From assembly GCA_020054815.1 (NCBI GenBank), contig JAIHAN010000003.1:1-55079 (forward strand): DNA of 55,079 bases. Reading direction: 5' to 3'. The position numbers and the translations under genes are program-made. Source of the DNA: Peptococcaceae bacterium (GTDB taxonomy: Bacteria; Bacillota; Peptococcia; DRI-13). The notes under the pieces are model-generated. The model saw nothing but the letters and a program-made list of their open reading frames with translations, did not search any database and had not been told where the DNA came from. Shown here piece by piece: positions 27,113 to 36,096 of the stretch; position 1 is the stretch's first letter; every line of letters starts with the position of its first letter.

Positions 27113-29088
27113 AGCGCGTTGGCGTATTTATTTGTCACTGTGGTACCAATATTGCCCATACAGTGGACTGTGAAAAGGTAGCCAAAACAGCTGCCGAGTT
27201 TCCCCATGTCGTTTTTAGCACTGACTACAAGTATATGTGTTCCGAACCGGGCCAGATGGTGATTAAAAACGCCATCAAGGAACACAAACTGGACAGGATC
27301 GTCGTAGCTTCCTGTTCTCCCCGCATGCATGAACCAACCTTCAGAAAGTGCATGGAAAGTGCAGGGCTCAATCCCTATCTCATGGAAATGGCCAACATCA
27401 GGGAACACTGTTCCTGGGTTCACCCGGACAAGGAGAAGGGAACGGAGAAAGCTATTGACCTGGTTAAGATGGCCGTGGCTAAGGTAGTAAAAAACACCCC
27501 CCTGACCCGGTCCAGTATTCCTATTCATAAAAGAGCACTGGTGATCGGAGGAGGTATTGCCGGTATTCAGGCGGCCCTGGATATCGCCGATGCCGGTTAT
27601 GTCGTCGATATTGTAGAGAAAGAACCCAGTATCGGCGGGCGCATGGCCCAGGTGGATAAAACTTTCCCCACTTTGGACTGTTCGGCCTGTATTCTCACCC
27701 CGAAAATGGTGGATGCCGCCCAGCATCCCAATATCAACCTGGTCACCTACAGTGAGATTGAAAAAGTGGAAGGCTATGTGGGTAATTTTGAGGTGACGAT
27801 TCGCCATAAAGCACGTTCTGTTGATGTGAGCAAGTGTACCGGCTGCGGCACCTGCTGGGAAAAATGCCCCACCAAGGTGGCAAGCGAGTTTGAACTGGGC
27901 CTGGGAACGAGAAAAGCCATCTATACCCCCTTCCCCCAGGCAGTTCCTAATAAACCCGTTATCGACCGGGACAACTGCCGCTATTTTAAGACCGGCAAGT
28001 GTATGGTCTGCCAGAAGCTGTGTCCCACGGGAGCAGTAGATTATACTCAGGAAGACCAGTTGGAGACTATCCGCTATGGCGCTATTGTTGTGGCCACCGG
28101 TTTTGACCTTTTTGACCACAGTGTCTATGGTGAATACGGGTATGGTAAATATCCCGATGTCATTACCGGATTACAGTTTGAACGCTTAATCAATGCCTCG
28201 GGTCCTACCGCCGGCAAGATCAAAAGACCATCTGACCATAAGGAACCTAAAACCATTGTTTTCATCAAGTGTGTGGGTTCCCGTGATGAAGCCAAAGGCA
28301 AACCGTACTGTTCCAAGACCTGCTGCATGTATACGGCCAAGCACGCTACGCTGGTTAAAGAAAAGATTAAAGACTCCCAGGCTATCGTTTTCTATATGGA
28401 TGTGCGGACCCCCGGCAAAAATTATGAGGAATTCTACCAGAGAGCAGTAGACGAATATGGTGTCCAGTATGTCCGGGGACGTGTTTCCAAGATATATCAG
28501 AAGGGCGATAAGCTTATTGTAAAAGGTGAAGACACTCTTCTGGGCAAACAAGTGGAAGTGGAAGCAGATATGGTGGTCCTGGCCACAGCCATGGTAGCCC
28601 GCAGTGATGCCGGGGACCTGGCCCGCAAGGTCGGTTTCTCCTATGACCAGCATGATTTCTTTACCGAAGCCCATCCCAAATTAAGGCCTGTGGAAACTCA
28701 TACGGCCGGGGTATACCTGGCTGGCGCCTGCCAGGGTCCCAAGGATATTCCCGATTCTGTCTCCCAGGCCAGCGCTGCCGCTGCCAAAGTCTGCGGCTTG
28801 TTGAGCAAGAATGAGATGGCCACAGAACCTATTATTTCTGCCGTTAATGAAAGTATTTGTTCCGGCTGCGGCCTCTGTATTTCCATCTGTCCCTATAAAG
28901 CCATTGACCTCAAAACCATCACGGAGAGAGTCCATGGCAAAATGCTGGAACGCCAGGTTGCTGCCGTTAACAGTGGCCTCTGCCAGGGCTGTGGGGCTTG
29001 CACTGTGGCCTGTCGTTCAAGCGCCTTAAATCTCAGAGGCTTTACCAATGAACAAATCCTCGCGGAGGTGGATGCTTTATGTCTATAG
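27109..29088 (+). CDS. hdrA: HdrA-like electron-bifurcating flavoprotein
   Basis: 659-aa FAD protein that bifurcates electrons in Hdr complexes. N-terminal domain with ICHCGTNIAHTVD and ASCSPRMHEPTFRKC, then a thioredoxin-reductase-like fold with GGGIAGIQAALDIADAG (near residue 145). There is an inserted ferredoxin module (CTGCGTCWEKCP and CMVCQKLCPTGAVD) and two C-terminal [4Fe-4S] sites (CSGCGLCISICP and CQGCGACTVACR). It overlaps hdrB by 4 bases and flxD by 10. A long antisense reading frame over its first kilobase is a shadow. Confidence 0.94.
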   Translation: MKRVGVFICHCGTNIAHTVDCEKVAKTAAEFPHVVFSTDYKYMCSEPGQMVIKNAIKEHKLDRIVVASCSPRMHEPTFRKCMESAGLNPYLMEMANIREHCSWVHPDKEKGTEKAIDLVKMAVAKVVKNTPLTRSSIPIHKRALVIGGGIAGIQAALDIADAGYVVDIVEKEPSIGGRMAQVDKTFPTLDCSACILTPKMVDAAQHPNINLVTYSEIEKVEGYVGNFEVTIRHKARSVDVSKCTGCGTCWEKCPTKVASEFELGLGTRKAIYTPFPQAVPNKPVIDRDNCRYFKTGKCMVCQKLCPTGAVDYTQEDQLETIRYGAIVVATGFDLFDHSVYGEYGYGKYPDVITGLQFERLINASGPTAGKIKRPSDHKEPKTIVFIKCVGSRDEAKGKPYCSKTCCMYTAKHATLVKEKIKDSQAIVFYMDVRTPGKNYEEFYQRAVDEYGVQYVRGRVSKIYQKGDKLIVKGEDTLLGKQVEVEADMVVLATAMVARSDAGDLARKVGFSYDQHDFFTEAHPKLRPVETHTAGVYLAGACQGPKDIPDSVSQASAAAAKVCGLLSKNEMATEPIISAVNESICSGCGLCISICPYKAIDLKTITERVHGKMLERQVAAVNSGLCQGCGACTVACRSSALNLRGFTNEQILAEVDALCL

Positions 29089-29537
29089 AAGCTGTCAAAG
29101 CCGATAAAGCAGCTTCCCAGGAAAACTGGGAACCAAAGATCCTGGTTTTTGCCTGTAACTGGTGTACCTATGCTGGAGCTGACTTAGCCGGCTTAAGCAG
29201 GCTCCAGTATCCACCCAATGTGCGTATTTTACGGGTTCCCTGTTCCGGGCGGGTTAACCCCCAGTTCGTCATCCGTGCTTTCCAAAAAGGTATTGACGGG
29301 GTTCTGGTGGCAGGATGCCATCCCGGTGACTGTCATTATGCCACAGGCAATTACTTCACCCGCCGCCGTTATCTAGTCATGCAGCGCCTATTGGAATTTA
29401 TGGGCATGGACCCGGCGCGTTTTCAGGCCCGCTGGATTTCAGGTTCGGAGGGACCCAAATTCCAGCAGGTCGTGACACAGCTAACCCAAGATATTAAGGC
29501 CCTGGGGCCGAACAGGAAGTTGAGGGATATGGAATGA
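29079..29537 (+). CDS. flxD: MvhD/FlpD-like 2Fe-2S electron-transfer subunit
   Basis: 152 aa. Cysteines in FACNWCTYAGADLAG, RVPCSGRVNP and AGCHPGDCHYATGN are those of the MvhD/FlpD [2Fe-2S] family, which docks onto HdrA and brings electrons in. GGAGG lies 9 bases before ATG 29079. Here the partner is the FlxABC module, not a hydrogenase. Confidence 0.92.
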   Translation: MSIEAVKADKAASQENWEPKILVFACNWCTYAGADLAGLSRLQYPPNVRILRVPCSGRVNPQFVIRAFQKGIDGVLVAGCHPGDCHYATGNYFTRRRYLVMQRLLEFMGMDPARFQARWISGSEGPKFQQVVTQLTQDIKALGPNRKLRDME

Positions 29538-30421
29538 ACCAGCACACTGTAAAGATGCGTGAACTCGCCCGTGAACTTCTGTCCAGCGGTCAGGTGTCCC
29601 TGGTGCTAGGCTGGGAAAAAGGAAACCTGTGGTACAAATCACCCCCTGTTTTCATCTCACGGGTGGAGGATGTGGAAAAGCTTATCTTTGATGAATTCTG
29701 TCATAATAACTTGGCCAAATACCTTATGGACCTGGTGCATCATTCCGGTAAAATTGCTGTCTTTGTTAAAGGCTGTGACAGCAGGGCCATCAACCGGCTG
29801 CTCCAGGACAACCAGATTAAACGGGAGAAGCTTTATATCATTGGCGTTCCCTGTCCCGGCTTAAAAGACCCCGATGACGCCGTAGGCAAAAAACAAGGGG
29901 CCGAAGTTAAAAACTCGGCTAAATGTGCGACTTGTAGTTATCCTAATCCCGTAGTGTATGATGCTCTCTTGTGGGAAACGGTACCTGTGAATACAACCAA
30001 AGCTCCCGTGGAGGAGTTAATCGCCAAACTGGATAGTATGACTCCCGATGAAAGATATGCTTACTGGACAGAACAATTCAGCCGCTGTATTCGCTGTTTT
30101 GCCTGCCGTAACGTCTGTCCTGCCTGCAACTGCCGGGAGTGCTGCTTCGACCAGGCTGAACCCGACTGGCTGGGCAAGGCCAATAACCTGTCGGAAAACC
30201 AGTTCATGCAGATGACACGGGCTATGCACGTGGCAGGGCGCTGTATCGAATGCGGTGAGTGTGAGCGGGTCTGTCCCATGAATATACCGCTCATGGCCAT
30301 TAATAAGAAAGTGGCCCGGGATATCGCTGAGCTATTTGGTGAGTGTGCCGCCGGCTTAGACCTGGAGAAAAGACCACCTCTGGGACATTTCGACTTAAAT
30401 GACCCTGAAAAGTTTATGTAG
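29534..30421 (+). CDS. flxC: Iron-sulfur subunit FlxC-like
   Basis: 295 aa. The N-terminal half is FrhB-like, with VFVKGCDSRAINRLLQDNQI; cysteines occur in KCATCSYPNP. The C-terminal half has two ferredoxin motifs (CIRCFACRNVCP with an extra CNCRECC segment, and CIECGECERVCP). It matches the order of the Desulfovibrio hdrCBA-flxDCBA cluster. It probably carries electrons between FlxA/B and HdrA. Overlaps flxD by 4 bases. Confidence 0.82.
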   Translation: MNQHTVKMRELARELLSSGQVSLVLGWEKGNLWYKSPPVFISRVEDVEKLIFDEFCHNNLAKYLMDLVHHSGKIAVFVKGCDSRAINRLLQDNQIKREKLYIIGVPCPGLKDPDDAVGKKQGAEVKNSAKCATCSYPNPVVYDALLWETVPVNTTKAPVEELIAKLDSMTPDERYAYWTEQFSRCIRCFACRNVCPACNCRECCFDQAEPDWLGKANNLSENQFMQMTRAMHVAGRCIECGECERVCPMNIPLMAINKKVARDIAELFGECAAGLDLEKRPPLGHFDLNDPEKFM

Positions 30422-30433
30422 GAGGTGGAGCGA

Positions 30434-31429
30434 ATGAAAACCATTGTAAAATCACGACTTGCTGAGTTGTTACAAACAATGGCCCAGGACTTCAGGGTTT
30501 TGGTGCCCGTTAAGTCAGAGACTGTCAGCCAATTTGTACCATGGCAGGAAGGTTTGACGGTGAACCTGGAAGGGAATACGGTTTTACCGCCCAAAGATAT
30601 TTTCTTCCCCCAAACGGAGAAAATGTACAAATTCAAAGTTAAGGGGAGTTCCGTAGATATAGAGGAATTTGCAGAAGATGTACAGAAACAGGTTATCTTT
30701 GGTATACGTTCCTGCGATATGCAGAGCATCGATTGCCTCGATAAAGTATTCTTGACCAAAGGATATGAAGACACGTTTTACAAAACAAAGCGAGATAAAA
30801 CCCTGCTCGTTGCCTTAGCCTGTACCAAACCCCAGGATACCTGTTTTTGCGAGTCCCTGGGCCTCAATCCTCTGGAAGCCTCCGGGGCCGATATCCAGGT
30901 CTATGACCTGGGGGATGCTTTAGGATTCGTAGCCAAAACACCGGAGGGTGAGGAATTGCTGGCTAAGTACGCCAGTCTCTTTACAGAGGTTAATGCCGTT
31001 CCCCAAAAGGTTGAAGGCTTTAATTTAAAAGCCGAGGTAGCCGGTATTCCTGAGAAACTGGCCAAAATGTTTGACCATCCCATCTGGGATGAGGTCAGCC
31101 AGAAATGCTTGGGCTGCGGCGCCTGTGCTTATCTCTGCCCTACCTGTCACTGTTTTGATATCTCCGGAAACGTGAAAGCAGACCAGGGCTACAAGTTCCG
31201 CTGCTGGGACTGCTGTATGTTCTCTGAATATACCAGGATGGCAGGCGGCCATAATCCCCGGCCCAGCAAAAAAGAGAGAGTACGCAACAGGTTTATGCAC
31301 AAACTTTATTACTTCCAGGAGCGTTACGGGCAGCTTTTATGTACGGGCTGCGGACGCTGTATCGCCAAGTGCCCTGTAGGTATGGATATCACCGCCATTA
31401 TTGAAAAAATAAAGGAGGCGGAGGTCTAA
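30434..31429 (+). CDS. flxB: 4Fe-4S dicluster subunit FlxB-like (sulfhydrogenase beta / AsrA family)
   Basis: 331 aa from ATG 30434, 8 bases after GGAGG; GTG 30425 lies inside the ribosome site. The N-terminal FrhB/AsrA-like part contains VIFGIRSCDMQSIDCLD. The C-terminal part has CLGCGACAYLCPTCHC, RCWDCCM and CTGCGRCIAKCPVGMD. Sulfhydrogenase beta subunits pair with a gamma FAD/NAD subunit, here the next gene. Confidence 0.85.
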   Translation: MKTIVKSRLAELLQTMAQDFRVLVPVKSETVSQFVPWQEGLTVNLEGNTVLPPKDIFFPQTEKMYKFKVKGSSVDIEEFAEDVQKQVIFGIRSCDMQSIDCLDKVFLTKGYEDTFYKTKRDKTLLVALACTKPQDTCFCESLGLNPLEASGADIQVYDLGDALGFVAKTPEGEELLAKYASLFTEVNAVPQKVEGFNLKAEVAGIPEKLAKMFDHPIWDEVSQKCLGCGACAYLCPTCHCFDISGNVKADQGYKFRCWDCCMFSEYTRMAGGHNPRPSKKERVRNRFMHKLYYFQERYGQLLCTGCGRCIAKCPVGMDITAIIEKIKEAEV

Positions 31430-32269
31430 ATGTCTGTTAGTACTGCTGATATCAAAAGAATCAACCCCCTGATTCCCATACGGGGCAAGATAACGAAAAT
31501 TGTCCAGGAAACGCCTGATGTGAAAACCTTCCATGTGACCACCCTGGACGGACAAAAACCCTTCATACCGCTACCTGGCCAGCTGGCCATGTTTTCCATA
31601 CCCCAGGTGGGCGAAGCCATGTTCTCCATCACTTCCCAGGGTCCCCATCACCTGGAAATGTCTATCAAAGAGGTGGGCCAGCTTACCAGGTTCCTCCATG
31701 AAGTGGAGGAGGGGCAGGAATGCGGCATCCGGGGACCCTATGGCAACGGCTTCCCCATAGATTACTGCAAAGGTAAAGACCTGCTCTTCATAGGCGGCGG
31801 TATCGGTTTGGCGCCTGTGAGAAGTTTAATTAATTACTGCGTGGAAAACAGGAAGGATTTTGGTAAACTCACTGTCGTATATGGGGCCCGTTCTTATGCC
31901 GATTTGGTTTTCAAAGAAGACCTCTTTGAAAACTGGCCCAAAATGGAAAACATGGAAGTGTTCGTTACCATTGACAGGCCGGAAGAAGGATGGAACGGTC
32001 ATGTAGGCTTTGTTCCCGCCTATGTGGAAGAATTGAACTTCAGCCCTATGGTGACCATCACCTGTGGTCCACCCATCATGATCAAGTTTGTACTCCAGTC
32101 CCTGGCCAAAATGGGCTTCAACGACAAGGATGTGATCACCACCCTGGAAATGCGGATGAAATGCGGCATTGGTAAATGCGGCCGTTGCAATATCGGCAGC
32201 TGCTATGTCTGCCTGGATGGGCCGGTCTTTACCCTGGAACAATTAAAGCTCTTGCCGCCGGAATATTGA
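31430..32269 (+). CDS. flxA: FAD/NAD-binding oxidoreductase FlxA-like (PyrK/sulfhydrogenase gamma family)
   Basis: 279-aa ferredoxin-NADP reductase-fold subunit: FAD domain (residues 15-105), NAD domain with LLFIGGGIGLAPVRSL (near 120), and a C-terminal [2Fe-2S] site CGIGKCGRCNIGSCYVC. This is the entry point for NADH in the FlxABCD-HdrABC complex, which couples NADH oxidation to ferredoxin and disulfide reduction. ATG 31430 directly follows the flxB stop, with GGAGG inside flxB. Last gene before the operon terminator. Confidence 0.9.
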   Translation: MSVSTADIKRINPLIPIRGKITKIVQETPDVKTFHVTTLDGQKPFIPLPGQLAMFSIPQVGEAMFSITSQGPHHLEMSIKEVGQLTRFLHEVEEGQECGIRGPYGNGFPIDYCKGKDLLFIGGGIGLAPVRSLINYCVENRKDFGKLTVVYGARSYADLVFKEDLFENWPKMENMEVFVTIDRPEEGWNGHVGFVPAYVEELNFSPMVTITCGPPIMIKFVLQSLAKMGFNDKDVITTLEMRMKCGIGKCGRCNIGSCYVCLDGPVFTLEQLKLLPPEY

Positions 32270-32280
32270 TGTAAATGTAA

Positions 32281-32310
32281 AAACCTGCTGAGAAAATCAG
32301 CAGGTTTTTT
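32281..32310 (+). terminator. Intrinsic terminator of the hdr-flx operon
   Basis: AAACCTGCTGA-GAAAA-TCAGCAGGTTT hairpin followed by TTT. Confidence 0.93.
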
Positions 32311-32395
32311 GTGTGTTCGTCCGGCATGCAGGAGCTGCCTCCATTTTTAAAGGAAAAATCTAAAGCAATGCCGAAACTATTTATTTAAATTCACT

Positions 32396-34099
32396 ATGTT
32401 AACAGGGGGAGTTACTATTTTCAATCTTCTGATAGAAGTAATGAAAAATTCGGCCCTTATTGCTATCGTCGCTTATTTGCTCATTCATACCAGATCCTTA
32501 CGCCGCGCTTTGGAAGGAACGGCAAAACGAGAAGATAAGCTGCTTTTGGCCATGGTCTTTAGCCTGTTATCAGTGGCGGGGAATTATCTTGGTATTCCCG
32601 TAATGGGAGGGGCCCTGGCCAATAACCGCATTGTAGCCCCTGTCGTGGGAGGATTGCTGGTAGGACCGGAAGTAGGCATTGCCGCTGGGTTTATTGGTGG
32701 AATACATCGCTTGTTTTTAGGAGGATTCACTGCTCAGGCCTGTGCCGTAGGTAACATTGCTGCAGGTATTCTTGGAGGCTTAATTTATATAAAACGAGGA
32801 CCTGCTAAGATCAACGGAAAAGTGGCCCTGGCCGCCGGTTTTATTGCAGAATTGATCGTAAAAGCAATAGTGCTTATAATGGCTAAGCCTTTTTCCAGTG
32901 CCCTGGCTCTGGAAAAGATGATCGCCGTACCCACCATTTTGGCCAATACCCTGGGAATTGCAATTTTTGTTACCATGGTCCAGAGTGTACGTTTCGAACA
33001 TTTGAAGGTTGGGGCATCATATGCTGAGCAAGCCCTCAATATTGCAAGCCAAACCTTACCTATTCTTCGTCAGGGATTAACTGATGAAGCGGCTTTTAAA
33101 GTGGCAAACTTAATTTTACAAGAAACTAAAGTAGCAGCAGTAGCCATCACCGACCGGGAGAATATCCTGGCTTTTGCGGGCAGTGGCTCGGAGCACCATA
33201 AGACAGGGTCTCCTATTCTTGCCCCTGTAACTCATCAGGTGATAGGAACTGGCTTGACCCAGGTGGTTTTGGATAAAGAAACATTGGGGTGCCCCCATCC
33301 CGGCTGTCAGTTGAATAGTGCCGTTATTGTACCCCTTTACATTGGTGATGAGATCATAGGTTCATTTAGTATCATTAAGGGGAACGGTGAGGAGATATCT
33401 CCTGCTGAACGTAAACTGGCAGAGGGAATCAGCAATCTCTTAAGTTTACAATTGGAAGTGGCCCGACTGAATGAACAAAGCAAATTGCTGGCTCGTGCAG
33501 AGTTTGCTGCCTTAAAAGCCCAAGTAAATCCTCATTTCCTCTTTAATACGTTAAGTGTCATCATGTCTTGCTGCCGGTCTAACCCTGAGGAAGCCCGGGA
33601 ACTGTTAGTGCACTTATCTCATCTTTTACGGCGCAGGTTGAGAGAAAATGATGATTTCGTCCCTCTGCGAGATGAGTTGGAAGCCATTAACGAGTACCTG
33701 GCCATCATCAAAGTACGTTTCCGTGATAGACTTCAGGTCAAAATGGATATCCAGGAAGAAACCATGGATTGTCTTATACCCGTCTTTTCGGTGCAACCCT
33801 TAGTGGAAAATGCTGTCAGACATGGGCTTTTAACGAAAGAAGACAACTGTTATCTGGAATTAAAGGCCTTCTTGAAAACAGATCATACTCTCCAGGTAGA
33901 GGTTTATGACAATGGGGTCGGTATTACACCGGAAGTGCTGGAGCGAATTAAGCTGGGAATTAAGTCTTCTTCCGGAGGAGTAGGACTAACCAACATTATG
34001 CAGCGTCTCAAATTACTATACGGCGAAAGGGGAAGTTTTACCCTAAAGACCGCAGCAGGTGATGGTACCAGGGCTATCCTGGTAATTCCGAGAATGTAA
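32396..34099 (+). CDS. LytS-type sensor histidine kinase
   Basis: 567-aa membrane sensor: 5TM-5TMR_LYT domain (about 10-205; VAGNYLGIPVMGG, GPEVGIAAGFIGGIHR), GAF domain (about 220-360), His_kinase with HFLFN (His at about 380, VNPHFLFNTLSV), and HATPase with VQPLVENAVRHG. ATG 32396 has no ribosome site, while AGGGGGAG (32404-32411) sits 5 bases before an in-frame ATT (32417) where homologues begin (IFNLLIEV), so a non-AUG start is possible. It partners with the LytTR regulator 14 bp downstream and probably senses the substrate of the TRAP transporter that follows. Confidence 0.93.
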   Translation: MLTGGVTIFNLLIEVMKNSALIAIVAYLLIHTRSLRRALEGTAKREDKLLLAMVFSLLSVAGNYLGIPVMGGALANNRIVAPVVGGLLVGPEVGIAAGFIGGIHRLFLGGFTAQACAVGNIAAGILGGLIYIKRGPAKINGKVALAAGFIAELIVKAIVLIMAKPFSSALALEKMIAVPTILANTLGIAIFVTMVQSVRFEHLKVGASYAEQALNIASQTLPILRQGLTDEAAFKVANLILQETKVAAVAITDRENILAFAGSGSEHHKTGSPILAPVTHQVIGTGLTQVVLDKETLGCPHPGCQLNSAVIVPLYIGDEIIGSFSIIKGNGEEISPAERKLAEGISNLLSLQLEVARLNEQSKLLARAEFAALKAQVNPHFLFNTLSVIMSCCRSNPEEARELLVHLSHLLRRRLRENDDFVPLRDELEAINEYLAIIKVRFRDRLQVKMDIQEETMDCLIPVFSVQPLVENAVRHGLLTKEDNCYLELKAFLKTDHTLQVEVYDNGVGITPEVLERIKLGIKSSSGGVGLTNIMQRLKLLYGERGSFTLKTAAGDGTRAILVIPRM

Positions 34100-34113
34100 A
34101 AGGGGTGATACAG

Positions 34114-34872
34114 TTGGTCTATCGTGTTTTTCTAGCTGATGATGAACCGCTGATCTGTAATGAACTTAGATACATCCTGGAACAGGAACCGGATATTGAA
34201 ATTGTAGGCGAGTGTTATGTAGGAAGTAAAGTTGTTCAGGAAATTAGAAAATGTAAGCCTCATGTAGTTTTTTTAGATATTAATATGCCTGGCAGTACCG
34301 GTATAGAAATCGCACGTCAACTGGTGCAAGAACCATTCCCCCCTCTGGTGATATTTGTAACTGCTTATGAAGAATATGCCATTGACGCTTTTAGGGTTAA
34401 TGCCATTGGTTATGTCCTTAAACCCTTTGTAAGTGAAGATATGAAAAAAGTATTAAAACAGGTGAGAACCCTGCTGGGCCGGCAGGTTGAGTATGCGGAC
34501 AGATTACAGAAAACTATAGACATTCTGCAAAATAATAAATTAAAAAGGATACCGGCCGAAAAAGACGGGAAAATTTTTCTTCTCGATCATGAGGAAATTT
34601 ACGTCATATTGGTCAAAAATAAAATAACTTATATCCAGACCCAGCAGCATGAATATATCTCCAATCAGCCCTTGCTAAATCTTGAGGAAAAACTCACCGG
34701 AAGCCACTTTTTTCGCTGTCATAGGAATTTCCTGGTGAATCTAAAAAAGGTTAAAGAAATTATTCCCTGGTTTCATGGTACCTATCTTTTAGTTGTTTAC
34801 GCTAAGGATAAAATGGAGATACCTGTCAGCAGGTACAGGGTAAAAGATTTCAAAGAACTGGTGGATTTATAA
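34114..34872 (+). CDS. LytTR-family response regulator
   Basis: 252 aa. Receiver domain (1-120) with the acidic pair in LADDEP and the phosphoacceptor Asp in VVFLDINMPG; LytTR DNA-binding domain (about 145-250, ending in ISRYRVK-like VSRYRVKDFKEL). TTG 34114 follows GGGGTGAT by 6 bases; GTG 34105 is too near. A direct repeat of CTAATCAG just downstream of this gene is its likely target before the TAXI gene. Confidence 0.93.
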   Translation: MVYRVFLADDEPLICNELRYILEQEPDIEIVGECYVGSKVVQEIRKCKPHVVFLDINMPGSTGIEIARQLVQEPFPPLVIFVTAYEEYAIDAFRVNAIGYVLKPFVSEDMKKVLKQVRTLLGRQVEYADRLQKTIDILQNNKLKRIPAEKDGKIFLLDHEEIYVILVKNKITYIQTQQHEYISNQPLLNLEEKLTGSHFFRCHRNFLVNLKKVKEIIPWFHGTYLLVVYAKDKMEIPVSRYRVKDFKELVDL

Positions 34873-34903
34873 AAATGTCCTGCTACTTAGACTAAAATAA
34901 GGC

Positions 34904-34932
34904 CTAATCAGCTGTGAAAAATGACTAATCAG
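34904..34932. promoter_or_regulatory. Putative LytTR operator (direct repeat)
   Basis: CTAATCAG at 34904-34911 and again at 34925-34932, exactly 21 bp apart (13-bp gap). LytTR regulators such as BtsR bind 8-9 bp direct repeats with this two-turn spacing upstream of the -35 region. The A/T-rich stretch 34943-34976 may hold the promoter. Confidence 0.6.
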
Positions 34933-35008
34933 GGCAAAATGCTTCATGTTTTTACTAATATATCTTTTAATAATATTTAGAAAACTATTTTAGTGGGGAG
35001 GATAATTC

Positions 35009-35995
35009 ATGAAAAAAATAATTGCCCTGATTTTGGTTCTAAGCCTGATCCTTACATTAGCGGTAGGCTGCGGTAACAGCAGTAATGCGGGTAAACCAGC
35101 AGAGCCTAAGAAAGAACCTGTCTACATTACCATTGTTACAGGCGGCAGCTCCGGACCTTACTTTGCTCTTGGTGGCGCCGTGGCTAAGTTGTTTAACGAG
35201 AAGATCCCCGGCGCCAATGCATCGGTACAGTCGACGGGTGCTTCAGCGGTGAATGCTACCCTCCTGGGTGAAAAGAAGGCAGAACTGGCTTTTGCCATGA
35301 ACGATGTGGTGTCCTATGCTTATACCGGAACCGAAGTATTCAAAGATAAAGGTGCTGTGAAAAATTTACGGGGTTTGGCCTCACTCTATCCTAACTATGT
35401 TCAGGTGGTTACTTTAGCCAAAACCGGTATCAAGTCCATTAATGACCTGAAAGGAAAAAGAGTTGGTGTGGGAGCACCGGGCAGTGGAACAGAAGTAAAT
35501 GCCCGCCAGATCCTGGAAGCTTACGGTATAACCTATAAAGATATTAAACCTGATTACCTCTCATATGCTGAAGCCATTGAACAGATGAAAAACGGTGCTG
35601 TAGATGCGGCCTTTTTGACATCAGGTTTACCAAACTCCAACATTTTAGACCTGTGTACTACTCAGGATGTCAGGATCGTACCCATTGAGCCCCAGATGGT
35701 AGAAAAACTGGCAGAAAAATATCCTTTCTATACCTCTGTGCCTATTCCCGGCGGTACTTATGATGACAAGGAAGATGTACCTACCGCAGCAGTAACTACT
35801 ATTTTGGTAGTCCGGGAAGATATGAAAGAGGATCTGGTCTACAATATGACCAAAACAATTTTTGAAAATCTTGATGTCATAGTCAGCACCCATTCAGCCG
35901 CTAAGGATATCAAACTGGAAAAAATTAAGAAAGGTATGCCCATTCCTTTCCATCCCGGTGCGGAAAAATACTTTAAAGAGAAGGGCATCAACTAA
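35009..35995 (+). CDS. TAXI-family TRAP transporter substrate-binding lipoprotein
   Basis: 328 aa. Signal peptide with lipobox-like LAVGC (Cys21), then a TAXI domain: ITIVTGGSSGPYFALGG, GANASVQSTGAS, KGKRVGVGAPGSGTEVNA. It captures an organic acid or amino acid outside the membrane and delivers it to the fused permease encoded next. GGGGAGGA precedes ATG. A long hairpin lies between it and the permease gene, which often gives the binding protein a higher level. Confidence 0.93.
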   Translation: MKKIIALILVLSLILTLAVGCGNSSNAGKPAEPKKEPVYITIVTGGSSGPYFALGGAVAKLFNEKIPGANASVQSTGASAVNATLLGEKKAELAFAMNDVVSYAYTGTEVFKDKGAVKNLRGLASLYPNYVQVVTLAKTGIKSINDLKGKRVGVGAPGSGTEVNARQILEAYGITYKDIKPDYLSYAEAIEQMKNGAVDAAFLTSGLPNSNILDLCTTQDVRIVPIEPQMVEKLAEKYPFYTSVPIPGGTYDDKEDVPTAAVTTILVVREDMKEDLVYNMTKTIFENLDVIVSTHSAAKDIKLEKIKKGMPIPFHPGAEKYFKEKGIN

Positions 35996-36022
35996 TTGGG
36001 GTAAGAATATTAGTTTTTCATC

Positions 36023-36058
36023 ATGAGGAGGGGTATCCATGATACCCCCTCTCCTCAT
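36023..36058 (+). repeat. Stem-loop between TAXI and permease genes
   Basis: ATGAGGAGGGGTATC pairs across a CAT loop with GATACCCC..CTCCTCAT (two-base bulge). No T-run follows. Intercistronic hairpins of this kind stabilise the upstream mRNA or cause partial termination. Confidence 0.7.
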
Positions 36059-36096
36059 ATTCCCAGCATAAACTATAAGATGAGGAGGTTTGGTTG

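Noticed and set aside
27088-28119. 343-codon minus-strand frame
   Set aside because: Antisense shadow of hdrA and the hdrB end; no ribosome site and the plus-strand proteins are clearly real.
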